This document shows positions 1-8,359 of a stretch of DNA of 64,000 bases, piece after piece. The stretch covers positions 1,674,001 to 1,738,000 of the forward strand of contig NZ_CP115757.1 in assembly GCF_027912675.1 (NCBI RefSeq), in the 5' to 3' direction. The position numbers and the translations under genes were made by a program. The notes under the pieces were generated by a model, which was not told where the DNA came from, made no database searches, and saw only the letters and a list, made by a program, of their open reading frames with translations. The DNA is from Paracoccus sp. SCSIO 75233. Its GTDB lineage: Bacteria; Pseudomonadota; Alphaproteobacteria; Rhodobacterales; Rhodobacteraceae. The first letter of the stretch is position 1. The number at the start of each line of letters is the position of its first letter.

Positions 1-273
1 CGCGCCGCCGGGATCCGCGCGGAGGTCTATCTGGGCAACCCGAAGAACTTCGGCAACCAGCTCAAATACGCCGATAAGCGCAGCGCCCCGATTGCCATCA
101 TTCAGGGCGGGGACGAGGCGGAACGCGGCATCGTCCAGATCAAGGATCTGATCCTCGGCGCAAAACTCGCCTCCGAGGTCAGCCATGAGGAATGGAAATC
201 CCAGCCCGCCCAGACGGAGGCCGCGCGCGAAAACCTCGTCGCCGCCGTGCAGGAGATGCTGGCAAGATGGTAA
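1..273 (+). CDS. hisS: Histidyl-tRNA synthetase, C-terminal end (partial)
   Basis: Only the last 90 residues are in the window, open at the left edge. They read as the anticodon-binding domain of class II HisRS: the [19 protein letters not shown] stretch followed by [10 protein letters not shown] and a helix rich in charged residues. The enzyme charges tRNA-His in the cytoplasm. The stop codon (271-273) overlaps the start of hisZ at 267, so the two are translationally coupled. Pairing with hisZ and hisG places an aminoacylation gene in a histidine-biosynthesis operon. The catalytic domain lies outside the window. Confidence 0.9.
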   Translation, partial: RAAGIRAEVYLGNPKNFGNQLKYADKRSAPIAIIQGGDEAERGIVQIKDLILGAKLASEVSHEEWKSQPAQTEAARENLVAAVQEMLARW

Positions 274-1328
274 GCAAGGCCGCCAAGCAGGAGATCGGGC
301 AGCGCCTGCTCTCCGCCTTCCGCGAGGCCGGGGCGGCTGAGGTCGCGCCGGATATACTGCTCAACGCCGCCACGCTGCTCGATCTTTACGGCGAGGATAT
401 CCGCGCCCGCGCCTATGTCACCACCGATCCGGTGCGGGGCGAGGTGGTGCTGCGCCCGGATTTCACCGTTCCGGTCGTGCAGATGCATATGCAGGACGGG
501 GCCGAGCCCGCCCGCTACTGCTATCTGGGCGAGATATTCCGCAAGCAGGATCACGGCGACACACGCCCCGACACGCCACGCGACAATGAATATCTGCAAG
601 CAGGTTTCGAGATATTCGCACGTGATGAAGAGGCCGACGCCGAAATCTTCGCGCTGTTCCATAACCTGCTCGCCCCTTACGGGTTGCGCGCATCAATGGG
701 CGATATGGACATCCTGCTGGATGCGATCCGCGCCCTGCCCGTTTCCGATGCCCGCCGTGCGGCACTGCTGCACCATGTCTGGCGGCCGATCCGGTTTTCC
801 CGGCTGCTCGCCCGGTTCTCGGCCCCCGCCAGCCCGCGCGACCTGCCGGACAGCGATGCGCCCTGGACCGGCCTGCGCACCGGGTCCGAGATGGAAACCC
901 GCATCGCCACGCTCAACGCCGAACCGCAGGAACCGCCGCTGCCAGCGGAATGGAGCGACCGGCTAACCCGGCTCTTTGCCATCGACGCCCCGGCCCCCGA
1001 TGCGCTTGCCCAATTGCGCGGCATCACGGATGAACTCCCGGCGATTGCCGAGGCTGTGGACCGCCTTGCCCGGCGCCTCGACCAGATCGCGGCGCGCGGC
1101 GTCGATCCGGCCTCGATCCGCTTCGCCGCCAGCCACGGGCGGGAGACGATGGAATATTACGACGGCATGACCTTCACCTTTGAAGCCCAAAACCCCGACT
1201 GGCCCCCGGTCGCCTCCGGCGGGCGCTATGACGCGCTGACCGCCCAGCTCGGTCAGGGCCGCGCCATCCCGGCGGTTGGCGGTATCATCCGCCCCGGTTT
1301 GCTGGCAGTGATGGAGGCCACATGCTGA
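267..1328 (+). CDS. hisZ: ATP phosphoribosyltransferase regulatory subunit HisZ
   Basis: A 353-residue HisRS-like protein without tRNA-charging function. It partners the short form of HisG to make the first enzyme of histidine synthesis and confers feedback inhibition. The class II synthetase-like core is visible: [21 protein letters not shown], then GEIFRKQ and a long helical part ending in [12 protein letters not shown]. The start at 267 (MVSKAAKQ) overlaps the hisS stop; an upstream in-frame start at 192 would lie inside hisS and is not used. Its stop (1326-1328) overlaps the hisG start. The short hisG next door strongly supports HisZ rather than a second synthetase. Confidence 0.9.
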   Translation: MVSKAAKQEIGQRLLSAFREAGAAEVAPDILLNAATLLDLYGEDIRARAYVTTDPVRGEVVLRPDFTVPVVQMHMQDGAEPARYCYLGEIFRKQDHGDTRPDTPRDNEYLQAGFEIFARDEEADAEIFALFHNLLAPYGLRASMGDMDILLDAIRALPVSDARRAALLHHVWRPIRFSRLLARFSAPASPRDLPDSDAPWTGLRTGSEMETRIATLNAEPQEPPLPAEWSDRLTRLFAIDAPAPDALAQLRGITDELPAIAEAVDRLARRLDQIAARGVDPASIRFAASHGRETMEYYDGMTFTFEAQNPDWPPVASGGRYDALTAQLGQGRAIPAVGGIIRPGLLAVMEATC

Positions 1329-1999
1329 AGCTCGGCGTGCCGTCCAAAGGGCGGCTGATGGAAAAAACCTTCCAGTGGTTCGCGGATCGCGGCATCACCC
1401 TGTCGCGCAGCGGTTCCGACCGCGAATATGCCGGACGGGTGGAGGGCGCGGAACTGTCGCTGCTGCTGCTTTCGGCCAGCGAAATCCCCCGCGAACTGGC
1501 CTCGGGCCGGATCGATCTGGGCGTCACCGGCTCTGATTTGGTGCGCGAGAAACTGGCCGGCTGGCGCTCCGATGTGCGCGAGGTGGCACCGATGGGGTTC
1601 GGCCATGCCGATCTGGTGCTGGCGGTTCCCGCTGCATGGCGCGATTGTGAGAACCTCGACGATTTCGCCGCCATCACCCGGCAGTTCCGCGAAAATCACG
1701 GCTTCCGCCTGCGGATCGCGACGAAATATCACCGCCTCGTCCGCGCCTTCCTGTCGGAACATGAGGTCGCGGATTATCAACTGACCGACAGTCAGGGCGC
1801 GACCGAAGGCACCGTCGCCAATCTGACGGCCGAGGCCATTGCCGATATCACCAGCACCGGCGAGACGCTGCGCGCCAACCACCTGAAGATTCTGCCCGAC
1901 GCGCTGATCCACGCGAGCCAGGCGACCCTGTTTGCCTCAACAAAAGCCGATCAGACGAAAGTGGACAACTTCGCCACCCGCCTCTCAGCAAACGCCTGA
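1322..1999 (+). CDS. hisG: ATP phosphoribosyltransferase, short form (HisG_S)
   Basis: A 225-residue catalytic subunit that joins ATP and PRPP to give phosphoribosyl-ATP, the first step of histidine synthesis. It opens with the family signature LGVPSKGRLMEKT. The PRPP-binding loop is recognisable late in the protein as DSQGATEGTVANL, and DLGVTGSDLVRE lies in the first domain. The length fits the short class that lacks the C-terminal ACT-like regulatory domain and needs HisZ. It overlaps hisZ by 7 bases. A repeat-type hairpin element follows the stop directly. Confidence 0.93.
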   Translation: MLKLGVPSKGRLMEKTFQWFADRGITLSRSGSDREYAGRVEGAELSLLLLSASEIPRELASGRIDLGVTGSDLVREKLAGWRSDVREVAPMGFGHADLVLAVPAAWRDCENLDDFAAITRQFRENHGFRLRIATKYHRLVRAFLSEHEVADYQLTDSQGATEGTVANLTAEAIADITSTGETLRANHLKILPDALIHASQATLFASTKADQTKVDNFATRLSANA

Positions 2000-2014
2000 G
2001 CGGCTAAAGCCTCT

Positions 2015-2068
2015 TTCATCCTGGCAAAAATATCCCGCAGGGGTCCGGGGGCGCGCAGCCCCCGGCGG
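2015..2068 (+). repeat. 3'-end hairpin element, copy 1 (after hisG)
   Basis: Immediately after hisG the sequence holds a conserved block (ctggcaaaaatatcccg) and a hairpin with 8-bp arms CCGGGGGC (2045-2052) and GCCCCCGG (2058-2065). A related block in the same orientation relative to its upstream gene follows adk near 41.64-41.69 kb. Such post-gene elements are, to my knowledge, common in Rhodobacteraceae. It lacks a U-run, so termination is only one possible role; RNA stability is another. Confidence 0.6.
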
Positions 2069-2080
2069 TCACTTGGGCGA

Positions 2081-3433
2081 TCACTTCGCCGCGTCAAACA
2101 CCGGCTGATAGATCTTCTCCAACCGCGCCACGGCCTCGGCGGGCGAAATCTCCTCGGACATACCTGTTTTTCGCGAGGTCAGCTCGACCTTGTTCGCCTG
2201 CAGGCCGCGCGGGCCGACGGTGATCCGCCACGGCAGACCGATCAGATCCATCGTGGCGAATTTCGCGCCCGCCCGTTCGTCGCGGTCGTCATAGAGGACA
2301 TCGAACCCCTTCGCCGTCAATTCGCGATAAAGCGCCTCGCAGGCGGAATCGACGGAGCCGTCGCCCTGTTTCAGATTGACAATACCGACATGGAACGGCG
2401 TCACGCCCTCCGGCCAGACGATGCCCTTTTCGTCATGGCTCGCCTCGATAATCGCGCCGACAAGACGCGACACGCCGATGCCGTGGCTGCCCATATGGAC
2501 TGGCACGCGCTGCCCGTCAGGACCGACAACCGTGGCGCCCATGGGTTCGGAATATTTGGTGCCGAAATAGAATATCTGCCCGACCTCGATGCCTCGCGCG
2601 CTGCGGCGGCGCTCCTCCGGGATCTGGTTAAAGACCGCCTCGTCATGGGTTTCGTCGGTGCGGGCGTAACGGCTGGTGAATTCCTCCAGCACGGCCTGAC
2701 ACTGCTCGACGCTGTCATAGTCGATCTCGCGATCACCGAATTTCAGCTCGGTGATCTGGCTGTCATAGAACACTTCCGACTCGCCGGTCTCCGCCAGCAC
2801 GAGGAATTCATGCGTGTCGTCCCCCCCGATCGGCCCGCTATCGGCCCGCATCGGGATCGCCTGAAGCCCCATGCGCTCATAGGTCCGCAGATAGCTGACC
2901 AGATGCCGGTTATAGGCATGCAGCGCGTCTTCGCGGGTCAGGTCGAAATTATAGCCGTCCTTCATCAGGAACTCGCGCCCCCGCATGACGCCGAAACGCG
3001 GGCGGACCTCGTCGCGGAATTTCCACTGGATGTGATACAGCGTCAGCGGCAGATCCTTGTAGCTGTTCACATGGGACCGGAAGATGTCGGTAATCATCTC
3101 CTCATTGGTCGGACCATACAGCATGTCGCGCTTATGGCGGTCGGTGATGCGCAGCAATTCCTCGCCATAGGCATCGTAGCGCCCGCTTTCACGCCACAGA
3201 TCCGCCGATTGCAGCGTCGGCATCAGAACCGGGATGTGACCGGCGCGCTGCTGTTCCTCATGGACGATCTGCTCGATCCGGCGCAGCACCTTCTGGCCAA
3301 GCGGCAGCCAGGAATAGATCCCCGCTGCCTGCTGCTTGATCATCCCGGCGCGCAGCATCAGCCTGTGGCTGACGATCTGCGCCTCTTTGGGGTCTTCCTT
3401 GAGGACGGGCAGAAAATAACGCGACAGACGCAT
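2081..3433 (-). CDS. proS: Prolyl-tRNA synthetase (short, editing-domain-less type)
   Basis: A 450-residue class II synthetase that charges tRNA-Pro. It begins [15 protein letters not shown], followed by [20 protein letters not shown], typical of bacterial ProRS. Motif 2 lies around [19 protein letters not shown], and motif 3 is [16 protein letters not shown]. The C-terminal anticodon-binding domain runs from about residue 340. The large insertion (editing) domain of the roughly 570-residue E. coli enzyme is missing, which is normal for alphaproteobacterial and mitochondrial ProRS. It appears to be monocistronic or to share a transcript with the small gene upstream at 3511-3882. Confidence 0.95.
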   Translation of the reverse strand: MRLSRYFLPVLKEDPKEAQIVSHRLMLRAGMIKQQAAGIYSWLPLGQKVLRRIEQIVHEEQQRAGHIPVLMPTLQSADLWRESGRYDAYGEELLRITDRHKRDMLYGPTNEEMITDIFRSHVNSYKDLPLTLYHIQWKFRDEVRPRFGVMRGREFLMKDGYNFDLTREDALHAYNRHLVSYLRTYERMGLQAIPMRADSGPIGGDDTHEFLVLAETGESEVFYDSQITELKFGDREIDYDSVEQCQAVLEEFTSRYARTDETHDEAVFNQIPEERRRSARGIEVGQIFYFGTKYSEPMGATVVGPDGQRVPVHMGSHGIGVSRLVGAIIEASHDEKGIVWPEGVTPFHVGIVNLKQGDGSVDSACEALYRELTAKGFDVLYDDRDERAGAKFATMDLIGLPWRITVGPRGLQANKVELTSRKTGMSEEISPAEAVARLEKIYQPVFDAAK

Positions 3434-3510
3434 GGGCGGGCCTTCCGTAACGGGTTTCCGCGACGGTTAGCCGATGCCCATGCGCGGGGCAAGGCCCATG
3501 CCGCCTGCCC

Positions 3511-3882
3511 TCAGCCGCCCCGCCCGATCCGGCCCAGATGGGTATGGCTGAAGCCCTCGCCGGTTTTCAGTCCGTATCCCAGCATCCGGTCAAGCCCGGC
3601 ATGGGCGAACCACAGCGCACCGAGCGCAATCATGAGACTGCTTCCCGAGACGCTCCCCAACATCAGAAGCAGCAGCCCGAACCCGTAGAAATGCAGGATG
3701 TTATAAACCGCAGCCCCGACCTTCGGACCCAGCGCATAGCCCGCAAAGCCGATATCCGGGGCGAAGAACAGCAGCAGCAACGCCCACCATGGGAGCCCTG
3801 TTCCGATGGCGTTCACCACCCAAAGCCCGGCCAGAAAGATGACCGCGCCTTCGACACGCTGCCAGATCACCACGCCTGTCAT
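3511..3882 (-). CDS. DUF4260-type small membrane protein
   Basis: A 123-residue hydrophobic protein with about four predicted membrane segments. Recognisable pieces are WALLLLFFAPDIGFAGYALGP, then AAVYNILHFYG, and the tail FAHAGLDRMLGYGLKT, which match my memory of DUF4260. Start chosen at 3882 because GAGGAG sits 8 bases ahead; a longer frame begins at 3951 but has no such site. No biochemical role is established for the family. It stands between proS and a divergent glycosyltransferase, and context adds nothing. Confidence 0.75.
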   Translation of the reverse strand: MTGVVIWQRVEGAVIFLAGLWVVNAIGTGLPWWALLLLFFAPDIGFAGYALGPKVGAAVYNILHFYGFGLLLLMLGSVSGSSLMIALGALWFAHAGLDRMLGYGLKTGEGFSHTHLGRIGRGG

Positions 3883-3968
3883 CGGGTTCGCTCCTCTATT
3901 GTCTGTTTTGCATCCGAATTGCATAACTGCCCTGCCGGATATGCCCGACATCTAGAGGAAAACTGCGG

Positions 3969-4928
3969 ATGCCGAAAAGACCCGAATTCTCTGCAGGTTT
4001 CTCGCCTCGGCATGATGTTGCCGTGATCGTCGCATGTGACGCGAATTATCTGCCCTATGCAGCGATCCCCGCTTTGCAGCTTGCCCGGCCGGGGCGCGAC
4101 TTCGACGTGCTGATCGGCGGGCCGGAGACGCTGGAGCTGCCGCAATTCCTGCGTGACGCCGGGATCGGCCATGTCGCGGCACTGGACGATACGATCATCG
4201 ATGCGCTGCCGACCGATGCCCGGCGTTCTATCGCGACCTATATGGAGCTGTTTCTCGCCCGCGCGCTGCATGGGGTCTATCGCCGGATCCTCGTCCTCGA
4301 CAGCGACGTGATCTTTGAGCGCGGCGATCCGGGCAGGCTCCTGCGCGCCGATATGCGGGGTCATGCGGTTGCGGCGGTGCGCGACAACCGGCAATGGCGC
4401 AGCCCGAAGCGCCGCGTGGCAGAGTTCCGCAAGCTGAACCGCCCCGCAGCCCCCTATTTCAACGCGGGCGTGGTGATGATCGACACCGAGGGCTGGGCCG
4501 GGGCCGGTCTGTCCGCCGAGGCCGCCGATTTCGCGCGCGATCATCTGGTGGGGCTGGGCCGGGATCAGGCGCTGATGAACGGCGTGCTTTATGGCAACTG
4601 GGCGGAGATCAGCCCGCTATGGAACTGGCAATTCACCTGGTCCTCGGCGCATCTGATGTCGATGGCCGATCCCTGCCTGATCCATTTCATCGGCCCGCAT
4701 AAACCGTGGCTGGACAGCGCCGATACCCGCGTGCCGATGCGGCTGCGCAAAGATTACGCCCGCATCCTGCCGGAACATTTCCCCGATGCGCCCCGCGGCA
4801 CGGCACTGGATCGCCGCCACTGGCCCGCAGGGCGGGAACTGGGAAAATCGCTGTTCAAGCAATGGCGCGCGGTCGGGCCGATGCTGGATTATCTGGGCCG
4901 GTTCGCGGATGAATATACATTGCTATAG
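3969..4928 (+). CDS. Glycosyltransferase family 8-like protein
   Basis: A 319-residue cytoplasmic glycosyltransferase with GT-A fold features. VAVIVACDANYLPY opens the nucleotide-binding fold; RRILVLDSDVIFERGD carries the metal-binding DXD (residues 111-113). YFNAGVVMIDTEGW and DQALMNGVLYGNW follow, and HFIGPHKPW near the C terminus is the family 8 histidine motif. Donor and acceptor are unknown; LPS or surface glycan assembly is the usual setting. It runs convergently with another glycosyltransferase at 5059-5856, but no polysaccharide operon surrounds them. Confidence 0.82.
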   Translation: MPKRPEFSAGFSPRHDVAVIVACDANYLPYAAIPALQLARPGRDFDVLIGGPETLELPQFLRDAGIGHVAALDDTIIDALPTDARRSIATYMELFLARALHGVYRRILVLDSDVIFERGDPGRLLRADMRGHAVAAVRDNRQWRSPKRRVAEFRKLNRPAAPYFNAGVVMIDTEGWAGAGLSAEAADFARDHLVGLGRDQALMNGVLYGNWAEISPLWNWQFTWSSAHLMSMADPCLIHFIGPHKPWLDSADTRVPMRLRKDYARILPEHFPDAPRGTALDRRHWPAGRELGKSLFKQWRAVGPMLDYLGRFADEYTLL

Positions 4929-4949
4929 ATGCCATTGACGCTTCGCATC

Positions 4950-5023
4950 GCTGTCGCGCCAGCGACAGCCACGCGTCCGCCCTCCCCCAGGCGGGCGCGT
5001 TGCGCGCCCACCAGGTCGGACGC
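4950..5023. other. Structured spacer between convergent genes (three nested/adjacent inverted repeats)
   Basis: Arms are visible at 4950-4957/4962-4969 (GCTGTCGC / GCGACAGC, 4-nt loop), 4973-4979/5017-5023 (GCGTCCG / CGGACGC), and within the latter 4993-4999/5003-5009 (GGGCGCG / CGCGCCC). No U-run follows on either strand. It lies between the two convergent glycosyltransferase genes and could stop or insulate transcription from both sides. Confidence 0.5.
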
Positions 5024-5058
5024 TCTGTGCTAAGCAGGTTCGGCAGCGACGGCCCAGC

Positions 5059-5856
5059 TTACTGCCACTTCTCCGAAATCCACCCCGCCGGCAGATAAAA
5101 ATGCCGCAGATGTTTCGCAACGCTCTCGCGCCGCCCGCCGTTGAATGTGGCTTTCAGATGATCCGCCGGAGAGCGGATCGGGTCTTTCTTCGACCACTGG
5201 CCGATCACCGCGTCATCCGGGTTCAGATGCCCGGCGAAGATCACCACTTTCGTCCCCTTCGGCACCCGTGGCGGCTGGATATAGTTCAGCGGAAACGGCG
5301 GGATACAGTGCAGCCGGAAATGGCTGACCCAGCCCTTCGGCCAGAACTTCACCCCGCCGGGCGCGTTATGGGTGACGAAGCGCTGCTCATAGCGGTATTT
5401 ATCGGCGGCAGCCTGCGGGTCGGCCAGAAACGCCTCCTGCATCGGTTTCAGCCGTCCGACCTGCATCCGGTAGATGGAGGTCTGCGCCAACCGCTCGAAC
5501 GGGGTGTTCGGGTTTTTCGCCGTGATCGTGTCGGAGGGATCGCCATAGTCGAAAAACTCGTCCAGATTGCCGGTCACGATCACATCCAAATCCATGAACA
5601 GCACCGTGCCGGTGATATCGCCCAGATCGCCCCAAAGCTGCGATTTCGGCCATTTTCCCGGCGTGTTCTTCGGCATCACGAAATCCGGGTCGGGCAAGGG
5701 CCGGGTCTCGACGCCCGGATCAATGCCATCGGTCTGATCCGTGAAACAGATCACCCGGAAAGGCGGAGTGATGTTGCGCGCCACCATGTTATAGAAGCGG
5801 TTCACATAGTCGGGCCCGTATTTCGTGCCCCATTTGATGCAGATAATCTGTTTCAT
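5059..5856 (-). CDS. Putative glycosyltransferase
   Basis: A 265-residue soluble protein. The N terminus IICIKWGTKYGPDYVNRFYN and the later VLFMDLDVIVTGNLDEFFDY (DLD at residues 89-91) resemble GT-A glycosyltransferases that use a metal-bound nucleotide sugar. Tryptophan/proline-rich blocks (WPKGWVSHFRLHC; YIQPPRVPKGTKVVIFAGHLNP) follow. The family is only recognised at this level; substrate unknown. It is the only gene on this strand here, convergent with the family 8-like gene. Confidence 0.65.
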   Translation of the reverse strand: MKQIICIKWGTKYGPDYVNRFYNMVARNITPPFRVICFTDQTDGIDPGVETRPLPDPDFVMPKNTPGKWPKSQLWGDLGDITGTVLFMDLDVIVTGNLDEFFDYGDPSDTITAKNPNTPFERLAQTSIYRMQVGRLKPMQEAFLADPQAAADKYRYEQRFVTHNAPGGVKFWPKGWVSHFRLHCIPPFPLNYIQPPRVPKGTKVVIFAGHLNPDDAVIGQWSKKDPIRSPADHLKATFNGGRRESVAKHLRHFYLPAGWISEKWQ

Positions 5857-5941
5857 GCAGTCATATTGGACATAATATGAGGCCGCGACAAGGACGGTCG
5901 GATATTTGCCCGTCCAAACGAAAGAGACGGCCCGAGAGCTG

Positions 5942-5969
5942 TTGACTCCGCCGCCATCCCGGCTATAAG
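5942..5969 (+). promoter_or_regulatory. Promoter of rpsD
   Basis: TTGACT (5942-5947) and TATAAG (5964-5969) are separated by 16 bases, a good match to the housekeeping sigma consensus. Transcription would start near 5976, leaving a leader of about 90 nt before the rpsD GTG. Confidence 0.65.
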
Positions 5970-5975
5970 CGCCGC

Positions 5976-6067
5976 TTCATTGGTGTTGGTGGCCCCTGCA
6001 AGGGGATGCCTGTCGGGGGAAACCCAAAGGACAACGCCCTTTTGAAATTGACAAAAGGAGATCAGCC
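5976..6067 (+). promoter_or_regulatory. rpsD leader
   Basis: The leader holds a short hairpin CCCCT-GCA-AGGGG and a GGGGGAAACCC block before the AAAGGAG ribosome site (about 6055-6061). Ribosomal protein S4 is a known autoregulator in other bacteria, so this leader is a candidate S4-responsive element; that is inference. Confidence 0.3.
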
Positions 6068-6688
6068 GTGACCAAACGCACGTCTGCCAAGTATAAAATT
6101 GACCGCCGCATGGGCGAAAACATCTGGGGCCGCGCCAAATCCCCGGTCAACCGCCGCGAATACGGCCCCGGCCAGCACGGCCAGCGCCGCAAGGGCAAGC
6201 TGTCCGACTTCGGCACCCAGCTCCGCGCCAAGCAGAAGCTGAAGGGCTATTACGGCGACCTGACCGAAAAGCAGTTCCGCCGCATCTATGCCGAAGCTGA
6301 ACGCGTCAAGGGCGACACCGGCGAAAACCTGATCGGTCTGCTGGAGCGTCGTCTGGACGCCGTCATCTATCGCGCCAAATTCGTGCCGACGATCTTCGCC
6401 GCGCGCCAGTTCATCAACCACGGCCATATCGAGGTGAACGGCAAGAAGGTGAACATCGCCTCTTACCGCGTCAAGGAAGGCGACGTGGTCTCGGTCCGCG
6501 AACGCTCGCGCCAGCTGGCCCTGGTTCTGGAAGCCGTTCAACTGCCGGAACGTGATGTCCCGGATTATGTCGAGGCGGACCACAACAAGATGACCGCGAC
6601 CTTCGTGCGCACCCCGGCCCTTGGCGATGTGCCTTACGCGGTGCAGATGGAACCGAACCTCGTGGTCGAATATTACGCGAAGAACTGA
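6068..6688 (+). CDS. rpsD: 30S ribosomal protein S4
   Basis: A 206-residue primary assembly protein of the small ribosomal subunit that binds 16S rRNA. It starts with GTG and reads [38 protein letters not shown] and [19 protein letters not shown] form the S4 RNA-binding domain. No zinc-binding cysteines are seen, as in the C-minus type. It stands alone away from the alpha operon, as usual in alphaproteobacteria, with its own promoter upstream and a strong terminator downstream. Confidence 0.97.
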   Translation: MTKRTSAKYKIDRRMGENIWGRAKSPVNRREYGPGQHGQRRKGKLSDFGTQLRAKQKLKGYYGDLTEKQFRRIYAEAERVKGDTGENLIGLLERRLDAVIYRAKFVPTIFAARQFINHGHIEVNGKKVNIASYRVKEGDVVSVRERSRQLALVLEAVQLPERDVPDYVEADHNKMTATFVRTPALGDVPYAVQMEPNLVVEYYAKN

Positions 6689-6711
6689 TCTTCGCCGATC
6701 CGCAGAATTCG

Positions 6712-6736
6712 AAGGCCGCCCATCGGGCGGCCTTTT
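6712..6736 (+). terminator. Rho-independent terminator of rpsD
   Basis: An 8-bp GC stem GGCCGCCC/GGGCGGCC (6714-6721 and 6725-6732) with a 3-nt loop, flanked by AA/TT and ending in TTTT. Confidence 0.85.
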
Positions 6737-6756
6737 GCATGGCAGCCCCGTCAGGC

Positions 6757-7338
6757 TCAGCCCCCGGCCCCGGCGTCCAGAACCCCCAGCAGATAGCGGC
6801 GCGGCAGCACCAGCAGATCCGCAGGCGCGCTCCGGCACAGCGCCTTGCGCAGATAGACCCCGTCGATCAGCGCCGCCAGCGTCTCCGCCACCGGCTCCGC
6901 CTCCGGCCCAAGCAAGGCGCGCAGATCCACCAGCAGCGTCGAGCGCAGCCGTCGCTGATAGACCGCCAGCAGCCGCGCGGCTTCCGTATCCTGCTGGGCG
7001 AGAACGTAGAAATTCAGCCACGCCGCGACCGTATCGTCATCGAAATGCTCCGGGCCGAGACTGGCTTCCAGCACCGCCAGCAGCCGCGCCCGTGACCCCT
7101 CTGCCTCAGCCAATGCCTTGCGCACCGCGACGCCATAGCGGCGCAGGATCTCGCGCATGGCGGAAAGGAACATCATGTCCTTGGAGCCGAAATAATGATG
7201 CGCCAGTGCCGGGGACATCCCCGCCTCCCGCGCGATTTCGGCGACCGTCACGTCAATCGTGCCGGATCGCGCAATCGTTTGGATTGCGGCGTTGATCAAT
7301 TCGCTTTTTCGGGTATTCTCCCGCGCACGCTTACGCAT
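6757..7338 (-). CDS. betI: BetI-type TetR repressor
   Basis: A 193-residue TetR-family repressor. The N-terminal helix-turn-helix reads IDVTVAEIAREAGMSPALAHHYF, close to choline-sensing BetI; the C terminus (DTVAAWLNFYVLAQQDTEAARLL) resembles the BetI ligand domain. BetI represses choline uptake and glycine-betaine synthesis genes until choline is present. It is divergent from choXWV, and a perfect palindrome lies in the shared 80-bp gap. The betaine-synthesis genes betABC that often follow are absent here. Confidence 0.88.
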   Translation of the reverse strand: MRKRARENTRKSELINAAIQTIARSGTIDVTVAEIAREAGMSPALAHHYFGSKDMMFLSAMREILRRYGVAVRKALAEAEGSRARLLAVLEASLGPEHFDDDTVAAWLNFYVLAQQDTEAARLLAVYQRRLRSTLLVDLRALLGPEAEPVAETLAALIDGVYLRKALCRSAPADLLVLPRRYLLGVLDAGAGG

Positions 7339-7378
7339 CCGCGCACCTCGCGGTCGGTTTAGTGTTTTTTAACCCGGC

Positions 7379-7398
7379 TTGATTGACTGGTCAATCAA
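7379..7398. promoter_or_regulatory. Probable BetI operator
   Basis: A perfect inverted repeat with 9-bp arms TTGATTGAC and GTCAATCAA around TG. It lies 20 bases ahead of the choX start and 40 bases ahead of betI, so it could control both. The TTGATTGNNC-type core agrees with known BetI sites from memory. Confidence 0.75.
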
Positions 7399-7418
7399 TA
7401 AAATCAAGGAGAATAAAA

Positions 7419-8351
7419 ATGACCCGTATCGCCGCTTTCCTCGTAACCGCCGCCATCGCCCTGCCCGCCGCCGCGCAGGAGCCCGAGAGCTGCAAGAATA
7501 TCGTGTTCTCCGATGTCGGCTGGACGGATATCACCGCAACCACGGCGGTCGCGACGACCATCCTCGACAGTCTCGGCTATGAGACCGAGATCAAGGTTCT
7601 TTCCGTCCCGGTCAGCTATACGGCCATGTCGACCGGCGATGTCGATGTGTTCCTGGGCAACTGGATGCCGACGATGGAGGCCGATATTGCCCCCTATCGC
7701 GATTCCGGCACGGTCGACACGGTGCGCACCAATCTGACCGGCGCGAAATATACGCTGGCCACGAACAAGGCCGGGGCCGATCTCGGCATCACCGATTTCG
7801 CCAGCATCGCCCAGCATCAGGAGGCGCTTGACGGCAAGATCTACGGGATCGAGCCGGGCAATGACGGCAACCGCCTGCTGCTGGAGATGGTGGCAGAGGA
7901 TCAGTTCGGCCTGGGCACGTTCGAGGTGGTGGAATCCTCCGAACAGGGGATGCTGGCACAGGTCGCGCGCGAGGTGCGGGCGGGCAACCCGATCGTCTTC
8001 CTCGGCTGGGAGCCGCATCCGATGAATGCCGAATATGAGCTGACCTATCTCGAAGGCGGCGACGATGTGTTCGGCCCCAATCTCGGCGGGGCGGAGGTAC
8101 GGACCAATACCCGCGCCGGATATGTCGATGAATGCCCCAATGTCGGCCAGTTCCTGAAAAATCTGGAATTCACGCTGGAGATGGAAAATCAGATCATGGG
8201 CGCGATCCTGAATGACGGCGCCATGCCCGGCGACGCGGCAACCGAATGGCTGAAGGCCAATCCCGACGCCGCGACCCCGTGGCTGGAGGGCGTCACCGCG
8301 CAGGATGGCAGCGACGCCGCCGACATGCTCAACGCCGCACTGGAAGGCTGA
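7419..8351 (+). CDS. choX: Choline ABC transporter substrate-binding protein
   Basis: A 310-residue periplasmic binding protein of the OpuAC/glycine-betaine family. The signal peptide is MTRIAAFLVTAAIALPAAAQ. The mature part starts CKNIVFSDVGWTDITATTAV and includes VDVFLGNWMPTME, which matches ChoX-like proteins (aromatic box tryptophans for the quaternary amine). The start at 7419 is preceded by AAGGAG; an upstream in-frame start at 7383 would overlap the operator. First gene of choXWV, 8 bases before choW. Confidence 0.88.
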   Translation: MTRIAAFLVTAAIALPAAAQEPESCKNIVFSDVGWTDITATTAVATTILDSLGYETEIKVLSVPVSYTAMSTGDVDVFLGNWMPTMEADIAPYRDSGTVDTVRTNLTGAKYTLATNKAGADLGITDFASIAQHQEALDGKIYGIEPGNDGNRLLLEMVAEDQFGLGTFEVVESSEQGMLAQVAREVRAGNPIVFLGWEPHPMNAEYELTYLEGGDDVFGPNLGGAEVRTNTRAGYVDECPNVGQFLKNLEFTLEMENQIMGAILNDGAMPGDAATEWLKANPDAATPWLEGVTAQDGSDAADMLNAALEG

Positions 8352-8359
8352 GCCGCGCC

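Noticed and set aside
5059-5856. Glycosyltransferase pair 3969-5856 as part of a capsule locus
   Set aside because: The two genes are convergent and flanked by a DUF4260 gene and rpsD; no polymerase, flippase or export genes are near.
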